5,057 nucleotides of DNA. It comes from a bacterium. GTDB lineage: Bacteria; Campylobacterota; Campylobacteria; Campylobacterales; Sulfurimonadaceae. Made by a program: the position numbers and the translations under genes. Positions 1 through 5,057 of this stretch are shown here, piece after piece. Below the pieces are notes generated by a model. That model did no database searches. It had not been told where the DNA came from and saw only the letters and a list, made by a program, of their open reading frames with translations. The DNA is taken from NCBI GenBank assembly GCA_018824795.1, contig JAHJFL010000095.1, positions 1 to 5,057 on the forward strand, read 5' to 3'. Numbering within the stretch: position 1 is the stretch's first letter; every line of letters begins with the position of its first letter.

Positions 1-15
1 CTTCTGGGCGTACCA
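1..15 (+). tRNA. 3' end of a tRNA gene (partial, possibly tRNA-Arg)
   Basis: The window opens with what looks like the last bases of a tRNA: a possible 3' acceptor strand TGGGCGT at 5-11, then ACCA at 12-15, read as discriminator A plus an encoded CCA. A tRNA-Leu with the same ending follows 41 bases later on the same strand, which supports a tRNA cluster. The acceptor sequence resembles that of some bacterial tRNA-Arg genes, but the anticodon lies outside the window, so the amino acid is a guess. Confidence 0.6.
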
Positions 16-23
16 CTTAGTTA

Positions 24-39
24 ATGTCTGAAGAGACAT
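24..39 (+). other. Perfect hairpin in the tRNA spacer
   Basis: ATGTCT at 24-29 pairs perfectly with AGACAT at 34-39 around a GAAG loop. It sits in the 41-base spacer between the two tRNAs. There is no T-tract after it on either strand, so it does not look like an intrinsic terminator. It could be a processing structure in a joint tRNA transcript, or chance. Confidence 0.35.
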
Positions 40-56
40 AAAACACTTATCTACAT

Positions 57-141
57 GCGGATGTGGTGAAATTGGTATACACGCCAGACTTAGGATCTGG
101 TGCCGTAAGGTGTGGAGGTTCAAGTCCTCTCATCCGCACCA
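57..141 (+). tRNA. tRNA-Leu, anticodon UAG
   Basis: The full cloverleaf can be drawn. The acceptor stem is GCGGATG (57-63) with CATCCGC (131-137). A GTG/CAC D-stem follows. The anticodon stem CCAGA/TCTGG encloses the loop CTTAGGA, giving anticodon TAG (UAG, reading CUA and related leucine codons). The extra arm is long, as in class II tRNAs. The T-arm is GGAGG-TTCAAGT-CCTCT. Discriminator A138 and an encoded CCA (139-141) end the gene. The length of 85 bases and the A discriminator fit leucine tRNA. Confidence 0.96.
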
Positions 142-356
142 TCGACTTTTAAACCCCTAAAATACGATACTTCAAAAACTCTTTAAAACTTATTCTTTCA
201 AAATATTCCAACTCTAATATCAAATAGAATTTTCATCTAAAATTAACTAGCTAAACTTTTACTTATTTCACAAAAAATACTTCATACGGCATCTCTTTTT
301 GCCAATTCAAATACTATTTACTATCGTCATATGGCATCATGTGTCAATTAAAGTGC

Positions 357-388
357 ATTCAAAGTTTGAATAGTGTATTATCCTACAC
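357..388. promoter_or_regulatory. Two adjacent palindromes, candidate operators
   Basis: ATTCAAAGTTTGAAT at 357-371 is a perfect 7-bp inverted repeat around one central base. One base later, GTGTATTATCCTACAC at 373-388 has 5-bp arms (GTGTA/TACAC) around 6 bases. They lie 27-58 bases upstream of the start codon of the MarR-type regulator and cover the likely promoter. MarR-family proteins bind such short palindromes as dimers and often control their own operon, so autoregulation is a reasonable inference. Nothing in the sequence proves which protein binds. Confidence 0.4.
376..381 (+). promoter_or_regulatory. Candidate -10 element for the EPS operon
   Basis: TATTAT matches the sigma-70 -10 consensus TATAAT at five of six positions. 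Transcription would start near 388, leaving a leader of about 27 bases before the TTG start at 415. The hexamer at the ideal -35 distance (GTGCAT, 353-358) is a poor match, although weak -35 elements are common in AT-rich genomes. The element lies inside the second palindrome. Confidence 0.35.
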
Positions 389-414
389 ATTTTTATTAAC
401 ATTAGGAAACGGTC

Positions 415-738
415 TTGAGCAACGAAGAGTTAGAATTAGCAATACTAAAACAGGCAGATGCTATGTCATCGCAAAAATCTTTGGCGAACGAGATAGGTTT
501 TAGTGTAGGAAAGATTAACTATGTACTTAAAGCTCTTGTAGACAAAGGTTTCATAAAAGCCGAAAGATTCCTTACATCTGACAATAAAACAAAATACAAA
601 TACCTCCTCACAGATGACGGCATAAAAGAGAAGATGCACCTCACAAAAAAGTTCATTGTCAGAAAAAAAGCTGAGTATGAAGAGCTTCAAAAAGAGCTCG
701 AAGCAGATACGCTTAAATGGGGTGGGCAAAATAAATGA
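415..738 (+). CDS. MarR family EPS-associated transcriptional regulator
   Basis: This 107-residue protein is a small winged-helix DNA-binding regulator of the type found at the head of exopolysaccharide clusters. The helix-turn-helix spans about residues 18-46 (SQKSLANEIGFSVGKINYVL); LANEIG is the positioning helix and VGKINYVLKALVDKG the recognition helix. A wing with NKTKYKYLLT follows (57-66), then a charged C-terminal helix (69-97, KKFIVRKKAEYEELQKEL) that probably dimerises. The pattern S-Q-x-x-L-A, G-K-x-N-Y-x-L-K-A-L and Y-x-Y-L-L-T is characteristic of this family. I chose the TTG start at 415 because AGGA at 404-407 lies 7 bases upstream and the N-terminus then has family length; the next ATG (codon 17) would cut into the DNA-binding domain. 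Its stop overlaps the galE start by 4 bases (ATGA), so it is co-transcribed with the sugar genes. It probably regulates this operon, perhaps through the palindromes upstream. Confidence 0.88.
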   Translation: MSNEELELAILKQADAMSSQKSLANEIGFSVGKINYVLKALVDKGFIKAERFLTSDNKTKYKYLLTDDGIKEKMHLTKKFIVRKKAEYEELQKELEADTLKWGGQNK

Positions 739-1766
739 GTAAACGCAACATTTTAATAACAGGCGGAGCAGGCTACATAGGCTCTCACGTTGCCAAACAA
801 CTCCTTGAAACAACAACTCACAACATAACAGTTTTGGACAATCTCAGTACGGGAAGTACGGCAACATTAGATACTCTTAGAAGCATAAGAGAGTTCGCGT
901 TTGTAGAGTTGGACTTAAAAGAGTTTGGTCAGGTAGCAGGACTTTTAAACGCAAACAACTTTGACACCATCATCCACTTTGCAGCGAGCATAGTCGTACC
1001 TGAGTCAGTTGAAAACCCTATTCAATACTACATGAACAACACGGTAAATACTACAAACCTCATTAAATGCGCTGTGGAGTCTGATGTAAAAAGATTTATC
1101 TTCAGTTCTACTGCTGCTGTTTACGGTGAACCGACAAACCTGCCAGAAACAGGCATAGATGAGAATTACCTCACCAACCCCATCAACCCATACGGCATGT
1201 CTAAACTTATGAGTGAAAGAGTCTTGCAAGACACGGCAAACGCAAACAAAGAGTTTAAATTTGTAATCTTTAGATACTTTAACGTTGCAGGTGCAGACAT
1301 AAATTTCACGGCTAACAAACTTACTCCAAGAATTGGCCAAAGCTTTCCAAACGCAACTCACCTCATAAAAATAGCTTCTGAATGTGCAACAGGCAAAAGA
1401 GCAAAAATGGCAATATTTGGAGATGACTTTAGCACTCCAGACGGAACAGGTGTTAGAGATTACATCCATGTAGACGACTTAGCAGATGCACACATAAAAG
1501 CCATAGACTATCTACAGGCAAACGCAAGTGACATATTTAACGCAGGTTATGGCAAAGGCTACAGCGTAAAAGAAGTCATAGAGACTATGAAGAAAGTGAC
1601 TTCAACAGACTTTACGGTGGACATTGCGCCAAGACGGGCAGGTGATCCGGCTGCGTTAATCTCCAACAATACAAAAATAAAATCTAAAATGAACTGGACT
1701 CCAAAATACAATGACTTAAGCTTTATTTGTCAGAGTGCTTTTGAGTGGGAAAAAGGAACTAAATAA
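735..1766 (+). CDS. galE: UDP-glucose 4-epimerase
   Basis: This cytoplasmic NAD-dependent enzyme interconverts UDP-glucose and UDP-galactose. The 343 residues match the usual family length of about 340. The Rossmann NAD-binding motif [10 protein letters not shown] is at residues 9-18, and LDNLSTG follows strand 2 at 34-40. [11 protein letters not shown] (123-133) carries the catalytic Ser/Thr position, here Thr126. NPYGMSK (151-157) holds catalytic Tyr153 and Lys157. RYFNVAGAD (180-188), [15 protein letters not shown] (236-250) and GDPAAL (303-308) shape the sugar-nucleotide site. The residue equivalent to E. coli Tyr299, which limits use of N-acetylated substrates, appears to be Leu308. Some activity on UDP-GlcNAc is therefore possible, but that rests on my alignment by eye. 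The gene overlaps the regulator upstream (ATGA) and ugd downstream (TAATG), so the three are translationally linked and supply nucleotide sugars for surface polysaccharide. Confidence 0.95.
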   Translation: MSKRNILITGGAGYIGSHVAKQLLETTTHNITVLDNLSTGSTATLDTLRSIREFAFVELDLKEFGQVAGLLNANNFDTIIHFAASIVVPESVENPIQYYMNNTVNTTNLIKCAVESDVKRFIFSSTAAVYGEPTNLPETGIDENYLTNPINPYGMSKLMSERVLQDTANANKEFKFVIFRYFNVAGADINFTANKLTPRIGQSFPNATHLIKIASECATGKRAKMAIFGDDFSTPDGTGVRDYIHVDDLADAHIKAIDYLQANASDIFNAGYGKGYSVKEVIETMKKVTSTDFTVDIAPRRAGDPAALISNNTKIKSKMNWTPKYNDLSFICQSAFEWEKGTK

Positions 1767-2977
1767 TGTCATATAAAATAGCAATTGCAGGCACAGGATA
1801 TGTAGGACTTTCAAACGGAATCTTACTCGCACAACATAATGAAGTAGTAGCACTGGACATCATTCCAGAAAAAGTGGAAATGCTTCAAAACAAAATCTCT
1901 CCAATAGAAGACAAAGAGATAAGTGAGTACCTCAAAAAAGATGGTTTGAACTTTAGAGCAACTTTGGACAAAGTGGAAGCTTACACGGGGGCTGACTATG
2001 TCATCATTTCCACTCCGACAGATTATGATGAAACTACAAACTACTTTAACACAAAAAGCATTGAGTATGTTATCGCAGATGTTTTAAGCATTAATCCAAA
2101 CGCAACTATGGTCATAAAATCAACCATCCCGGTTGGTTACACAAAGATGATAAATGAAAAGTTCAATACAACAAACATCATCTTCTCACCAGAATTTTTA
2201 AGAGAAGGTCAAGCGCTTCATGACAATCTTTACCCTAGCAGAATCATCGTCGGTGAAAAATCAGACCGTGCTATGATATTTGCGGGCTTGCTTGAGCGAG
2301 GGGCCATTAAAAAAGGGATTTCCGTACTTTTTACAGACTCAACTGAAGCAGAAGCTATTAAACTCTTCTCAAACACTTACCTTGCCATGAGAGTTGCTTA
2401 CTTTAACGAGTTGGACTCTTACTGTGAACAGCATAGCCTAAACGCAAAGGACATTATTAGCGGTGTAGGACTTGATCCAAGGATTGGGACACATTACAAC
2501 AACCCTAGTTTTGGTTATGGCGGCTACTGTTTTCCAAAAGACACCAAACAACTCAAAGCAAACTTTAGCGATGTACCAAATAACCTCATAGGCGCAATCG
2601 TAGATGCTAACGAGACAAGAAAAGATTTTATAGCAGAATCTATCATCAAAAAACTAACCAATAATTCAAAATTAAAAATTCAAAATTCAAAATTAAATAC
2701 CGTAGGCATCTACAGACTCATTATGAAATCAGGAAGCGATAATTTCAGAAGTTCCGCAGTGCAGGGAATCATAGAAAAGCTCCAAGCTAAAAACATAGAA
2801 GTAATAATCTACGAGCCAGTCTTGCAAGAAGAGAGTTTTGAAGGGCTCAAAGTGATTAAAGAGCTTGCAGAGTTTAAAACTCTCTCAGATGTTATAGTAG
2901 CAAACAGAATGGAAGATACTCTTTTGGATGTAAAAAAGAAAGTTTATACTCGCGATATTTTTAACTCGGATAGCTAG
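1766..2977 (+). CDS. ugd: UDP-glucose 6-dehydrogenase
   Basis: This enzyme oxidises UDP-glucose to UDP-glucuronate with two NAD+ in the cytoplasm, a precursor for acidic polysaccharides. It closely resembles the short E. coli-type Ugd (388 residues) along its whole length. The NAD motif [10 protein letters not shown] is at residues 9-18. STPTDYD (82-88), KSTIPVG (118-124) and FSPEFLREG (140-148) mark the substrate region. [13 protein letters not shown] (249-261) contains the catalytic nucleophile Cys255. [15 protein letters not shown] (314-328) starts the C-terminal UDP-binding domain, and the protein ends [10 protein letters not shown]. The 403 residues exceed E. coli Ugd by 15. The excess lies at about 297-311 and is encoded by an AT-rich microrepeat (listed separately) in the loop before the C-terminal domain. 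AAGGA at 1753-1757 lies 8 bases upstream of the ATG, which overlaps the galE stop by one base. The last 90 bases occur again, diverged, at 4718-4807. Confidence 0.96.
   Translation: MSYKIAIAGTGYVGLSNGILLAQHNEVVALDIIPEKVEMLQNKISPIEDKEISEYLKKDGLNFRATLDKVEAYTGADYVIISTPTDYDETTNYFNTKSIEYVIADVLSINPNATMVIKSTIPVGYTKMINEKFNTTNIIFSPEFLREGQALHDNLYPSRIIVGEKSDRAMIFAGLLERGAIKKGISVLFTDSTEAEAIKLFSNTYLAMRVAYFNELDSYCEQHSLNAKDIISGVGLDPRIGTHYNNPSFGYGGYCFPKDTKQLKANFSDVPNNLIGAIVDANETRKDFIAESIIKKLTNNSKLKIQNSKLNTVGIYRLIMKSGSDNFRSSAVQGIIEKLQAKNIEVIIYEPVLQEESFEGLKVIKELAEFKTLSDVIVANRMEDTLLDVKKKVYTRDIFNSDS
2663..2697 (+). repeat. In-frame AT-rich microrepeat within ugd
   Basis: AATTCAAAATTAAA occurs exactly at 2663-2676 and 2684-2697, 21 bases (seven codons) apart, with another AATTCAAAATT between them at 2677-2687. 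The frame reads [12 protein letters not shown], with NSKL repeated. E. coli Ugd has no matching residues here, so this is an insertion that kept the frame. It falls between IIKK and VGIYRLIM, in a surface loop ahead of the UDP-binding domain, so the enzyme probably tolerates it. Confidence 0.85.
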
Positions 2978-2979
2978 AG

Positions 2980-3027
2980 ATGAAAATAAAGACTCAGGGC
3001 TTAACTGTTGTAGGAAGTTTAAAGTAA
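2980..3027 (+). CDS. Possible 15-codon leader ORF, doubtful
   Basis: An ATG three bases after the ugd stop opens a 15-residue frame (MKIKTQGLTVVGSLK) that ends with TAA two bases before the next gene. It fills the short gap almost exactly. GGA at 2968-2970 is a possible but weak ribosome site. It could couple translation from ugd to the AlbA_2 gene, could be the remnant of a lost gene, or could be chance. I do not recognise the peptide. Confidence 0.15.
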   Translation: MKIKTQGLTVVGSLK

Positions 3028-3028
3028 T

Positions 3029-4456
3029 ATGAACTTAAAAACTATCAAATCACTTATATCCAATGGTGAAAATTTGACCGTAGAATTTAAAGAGTCAAAA
3101 AATAAGCTCAATAAAGATGTCTATGAAACAGTTTGTGCATTTTCAAATCGAGCTGGCGGTCATATACTTTTGGGTGTAAAAGATGATGGTAGTATTATTG
3201 GTATTGATGAAGACGCTATCGAAAATATGAAAAAGGATTTTGTGACAACTACAAACAACCCTCAAAAATTTAGCCCACCTCTATATCTTAACCTAGAAAC
3301 GATAGAGATAGAAAACAAAAAAGTTTTGCATATAGAAGTACCACAAAGTAAATCGGTTCATACCCTAAATGGCAAAATCTTTGACAGAAACAACGAGAGC
3401 GATATAAACATTACGGGACAAAACGCAAATATTGCTAATCTTTATCTTCTCAAGCAAGATATACATACAGAAGATAAGATTTTTCCTTTTATAAGTATGA
3501 ATGATTTTGACCTGGACCTCATAAAACGAATAAGAATAGTAGCATCAAACAGACGAGTCGATACGCATCCCTGGGAAGGATTGAATGACTTTGAGCTTCT
3601 TAGAAGCTCAGGACTTTATAAAGTTGATAAAACTACAAACAAGGAAGGATTTACTCTCGGGGCTATTTTACTTTTTGGTAAAGATGAAACTATTGTAAAT
3701 GTCTTGCCTCACCACAAAACAGACCTCATTCTTCGTAAAGTAAATCTTGATAGATATGATGATAGAGAGATTATTACTACAAATCTCATAGACAGTTACT
3801 ATAAGATGATGGAATTTGTAAAAAAACACCTAAACGATCCTTTTTATCTAGAGGGCGATATGCGAATAAGTCTCAGAGATAAAATCTTTCGTGAAGCAGT
3901 AGCAAACAGCCTGATACATAGAGAATATAGCAGTGCTTATGTTGCAAAAATGATAATACTTAAAGATAAAGTAGTCTTTGAAAATGCAAATATTCCACAT
4001 TTCTATGGAGAGCTAAACCCTGCCAATTTCACACCGTATCCGAAAAATCCATCTATTGCTAAAGTATTTCGTGAGATAGGTTTTGCAGATGAACTTGGAA
4101 GTGGAGTGAAAAATCTTTACAAGTATGCAAAAGCATATGGCGGAAGTAATCCGGTTATAGTTGAGGGTGAGGTTTTTAGAGTGGAAGTAAAGTTAAAAGA
4201 GATAGAAGAAAATGCACCTCTAAATGCACCTCTAAATGCACCTCTAAACGCAACACAAGAAAAGATTTTAAATGCTATACAAAACAATCCCAATATCTCT
4301 TATGATGAGATTGCCAAAGAAGTTGGTAAAAATAGAACAACAATCATGCGAGGCATTCAAAAGTTAAAAGAGTATGAACTCATAATACGAGTCGGAAGTG
4401 ACAAAACCGGATACTGGAAATTAAACATCAAAGGGAGTGATGAGAATGAAAACTAA
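3029..4456 (+). CDS. AlbA_2/Schlafen-like ATP-binding protein with C-terminal HTH
   Basis: This 475-residue protein has the architecture of the COG2865-type putative regulators. An N-terminal AlbA_2 (Schlafen-like, nucleic-acid-linked) domain covers about 12-130; its marks are the acidic EFKESK (19-24), the [15 protein letters not shown] stretch (40-54) and [10 protein letters not shown] (115-124). A GHKL-type ATPase-like region follows at about 280-365, with [14 protein letters not shown] (288-301), where N293 and H297 fit the N-box, and [21 protein letters not shown] (339-359). A linker of NAPL repeats (395-407) leads to a winged helix (408-466; [30 protein letters not shown]). AGGAAG at 3012-3017 lies 11 bases before the ATG. 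Function is unknown; such genes are common in accessory regions and some are linked to phage defence or mobile elements. It has no obvious role in sugar synthesis and looks inserted between ugd and the epimerase. The last residues, after GYWKLN, probably read into the epimerase leader. Confidence 0.9.
   Translation: MNLKTIKSLISNGENLTVEFKESKNKLNKDVYETVCAFSNRAGGHILLGVKDDGSIIGIDEDAIENMKKDFVTTTNNPQKFSPPLYLNLETIEIENKKVLHIEVPQSKSVHTLNGKIFDRNNESDINITGQNANIANLYLLKQDIHTEDKIFPFISMNDFDLDLIKRIRIVASNRRVDTHPWEGLNDFELLRSSGLYKVDKTTNKEGFTLGAILLFGKDETIVNVLPHHKTDLILRKVNLDRYDDREIITTNLIDSYYKMMEFVKKHLNDPFYLEGDMRISLRDKIFREAVANSLIHREYSSAYVAKMIILKDKVVFENANIPHFYGELNPANFTPYPKNPSIAKVFREIGFADELGSGVKNLYKYAKAYGGSNPVIVEGEVFRVEVKLKEIEENAPLNAPLNAPLNATQEKILNAIQNNPNISYDEIAKEVGKNRTTIMRGIQKLKEYELIIRVGSDKTGYWKLNIKGSDENEN
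4211..4252 (+). repeat. 12-bp tandem repeat encoding NAPL units
   Basis: AATGCACCTCTA occurs three times without a mismatch (4211-4222, 4223-4234, 4235-4246), followed by a half unit AACGCA. Each unit encodes Asn-Ala-Pro-Leu in the linker between the ATPase-like region and the winged helix. Because 12 is a multiple of three, gain or loss of units by slippage changes linker length without breaking the frame. Confidence 0.95.
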
Positions 4457-4607
4457 AAAGATTTTGCTAACAGGAACAGCAGGCTTTATAGGTCATGCTT
4501 TAGCAAAGAAACTTTTAGCGCGCGGTGATGAAGTTGTCGGACTTGATAATATAAATGATTACACTACTGAAATACCCAATAAAGAAGGATTGTTATGGCT
4601 GATTTAG
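4446..4607 (+). pseudogene. Truncated NAD-dependent (UDP-glucuronate 4-epimerase-like) gene
   Basis: The frame gives 53 residues, of which the first 39 or so match the N-terminus of extended short-chain epimerases. The NAD motif [16 protein letters not shown] is at 9-24, and [13 protein letters not shown] (27-39) is the strand-2 signature typical of UDP-glucuronate 4-epimerases (CapI/WbnF type). Those proteins are about 340-350 residues, so nearly 90% is missing. Homology stops near 4563; unrelated codons and a TAG follow. The ATG lies inside the 3' end of the AlbA_2 gene, with a strong AGGGAG site (4432-4437) 8 bases upstream, so the start itself is intact. If whole it would have made UDP-galacturonate from the product of Ugd, fitting the operon. 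The fragment cannot be a working enzyme. The exact subfamily is uncertain from so short a piece. Confidence 0.82.
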
Positions 4608-4807
4608 TAGTATACAAAGAAGGAGAGCTTTTTGAAAATCGAACTATTCAGAAATACTTAATAGTTCAACAAGAAGGAAATAGAGAAGTAAAAAGAGAAA
4701 TTGAACATTATAATCTCGATGTCATAGTAGCCAATAGACTAGAAGATACTCTCTCAGATGTAAAAGAGAAAGTTTATACTAGAGATATATTTAACTCTGA
4801 TAGCTAG
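4595..4807 (+). CDS. Chimeric ORF: internally deleted rhuM fused to a ugd 3' end
   Basis: The 70 codons join pieces of two genes. Residues 1-12 ([12 protein letters not shown]) align with the start of the rhuM gene at 4816 (MNEPIKYNDGEI). Residues 13-38 align with residues 55-80 of that protein (KYL-VQ-EGNREV-RE-EHY). About 42 codons, including the WLTQKQ region, are therefore missing in frame. After HYNLDVI the frame passes into [20 protein letters not shown], then IFNSDS, which matches the Ugd C-terminus; counting from DVI, 26 of 29 residues are identical. The switch lies in a shared GATGTNATA (4718-4726). AAGAAGGA (4582-4589) sits 5 bases before the ATG, so it could be translated. It is most likely a recombination relic rather than a functional gene; automatic annotation might call it hypothetical or RhuM-like. 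Confidence 0.85.
   Translation: MADLVVYKEGELFENRTIQKYLIVQQEGNREVKREIEHYNLDVIVANRLEDTLSDVKEKVYTRDIFNSDS
4718..4807 (+). repeat. Second, diverged copy of the ugd 3' end
   Basis: These 90 bases match the end of ugd (2888-2977) at 77 positions with no gaps and include the same TAG stop after GATAGC. After the stop, both copies continue with GAAAATAAA, offset by four extra bases in the first copy. Upstream of 4718 the similarity to ugd ends abruptly. The differences are mostly synonymous, so this tail descends from a working but different ugd allele and is not a recent exact duplication. Confidence 0.92.
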
Positions 4808-4815
4808 GAAAATAA

Positions 4816-5057
4816 ATGAACGAACCAATCAAATACAACGACGGAGAGATAGAGCTAGCTGTTTCGGTTGAACATGAAACTATTTGGCTTACTCAAAAAC
4901 AAATAGCAGAGCTATCTGAAGTTACAAAACAAAATATTAGTTTGCACACAATAGAGATATTTAAGAGCAAAGAACTTAATAAAAACTCAACTGTCAAGAA
5001 ATACTTGACAGTTCAAAAAGAGGGAAATAGAGAAGTTTCAAGAGAACTAGAGCATTA
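4816..5057 (+). CDS. rhuM: RhuM family protein (N-terminal part, runs off the window)
   Basis: The 80 visible residues are the N-terminus of a virulence-RhuM family protein (Pfam Virulence_RhuM), which usually exceeds 300 residues. Family marks are YNDGEIELAVSVEHETIWLT (7-26), followed by QKQIAEL, TKQNISLH (37-44) in what resembles a helix-turn-helix, then ELNKNSTVKKYLTVQKEGNR (53-72) and REVSRELEH. RhuM was named from a Salmonella pathogenicity island. Homologues lie on phages, islands and within type I restriction loci; the molecular role is unknown, though the N-terminus suggests DNA binding. AGGAA (4806-4810) lies 5 bases before the ATG, and the gene starts 8 bases after the stop of the ugd tail. 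The last 60 bases match 4651-4710 of the chimeric ORF at 50 positions, so two rhuM lineages are present side by side. No stop is reached within the window. Confidence 0.88.
   Translation, partial: MNEPIKYNDGEIELAVSVEHETIWLTQKQIAELSEVTKQNISLHTIEIFKSKELNKNSTVKKYLTVQKEGNREVSRELEH

Larger units (their letters stand above)
142..414. other. AT-rich intergenic region, no gene seen
   Basis: This stretch separates the tRNA-Leu from the EPS operon. I see no credible coding sequence on either strand and no hairpin followed by a T-run that would terminate the tRNA transcript. The first 200 or so bases hold nothing recognisable beyond short A- and T-rich runs and a weak GGCA/TGCC pairing near 285-303. 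The last 60 bases carry the palindromes and likely promoter listed separately. Confidence 0.6.

Noticed and set aside
24..39. Intrinsic terminator between the tRNAs
   Set aside because: The hairpin is perfect but no T-run follows on either strand, and the stem is short and not GC-rich.
285..303. GGCA/TGCC pairing around a T-rich stretch as a terminator after the tRNA
   Set aside because: The stem is only 4 bp and the T-run lies in the loop rather than after the stem.
142..414. CRISPR array or riboswitch in the intergenic region
   Set aside because: There are no regularly spaced repeats and no extended conserved-looking structure; only AT-rich sequence and two short palindromes.
466..816. 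Open frame of 116 codons on the minus strand
   Set aside because: It lies opposite the MarR-type gene and the start of galE, both firmly recognised. Its translation is rich in Phe, Cys and Leu with no family resemblance, as expected for an antisense shadow.
1005..1469. Open frame of 154 codons on the minus strand
   Set aside because: It is fully inside galE, antisense, with a composition rich in Cys, Val and Ser and no recognisable domain. It is a shadow of galE.
2978..4717. Complete insertion sequence or integron cassette between the ugd ends
   Set aside because: There is no transposase or integrase, I see no terminal inverted repeats, and no attC-like structure at the borders. Only the 90-base direct repeats support insertion.

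Overview
The window is AT-rich and looks like part of a bacterial chromosome, most plausibly a proteobacterium or a campylobacterotal (epsilonproteobacterial) relative such as a Sulfurimonas-like organism. That placement is an inference from the low GC, the codon choice and the EPS-type gene set. No taxonomic marker gene is present, so it is tentative.

Layout. Positions 1-141 hold the 3' tip of one tRNA (possibly tRNA-Arg) and a complete tRNA-Leu(UAG) with an encoded CCA. An AT-rich, gene-free stretch (142-414) follows and ends in two adjacent palindromes over a probable promoter. Positions 415-2977 form a tight operon with overlapping genes: a MarR-type EPS-associated regulator, galE (UDP-glucose 4-epimerase) and ugd (UDP-glucose 6-dehydrogenase). 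Together the two enzymes make UDP-galactose and UDP-glucuronate for exopolysaccharide, capsule or LPS. No terminator follows ugd. Next comes an AlbA_2/Schlafen-type ATP-binding protein with a C-terminal winged helix (3029-4456). Its 3' end overlaps the start of what was once a UDP-glucuronate 4-epimerase-like gene.

From 4446 to the end the window is a mosaic of gene pieces. The epimerase breaks off after about 39 residues. It is followed by a 70-codon chimeric ORF made of the start of a RhuM-family gene, an in-frame internal deletion of about 42 codons, more RhuM sequence, and then the last 29 codons of a second, diverged ugd. The junctions lie at short similarities. Eight bases after that ugd tail a second, apparently intact rhuM begins and runs off the window.

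The most notable observation is the pair of ugd 3' ends: 2888-2977 and 4718-4807 are direct repeats with 77 of 90 bases identical. They bracket the AlbA_2 gene and the fragments. Two explanations fit: a cassette inserted at the 3' end of ugd with displacement of the old 3' end, or recombination between two alternative versions of the locus. No recombinase gene is visible, so the mechanism is open. Two in-frame microrepeats (one in ugd, one in the AlbA_2 gene) add to the picture of a recombination-prone locus.
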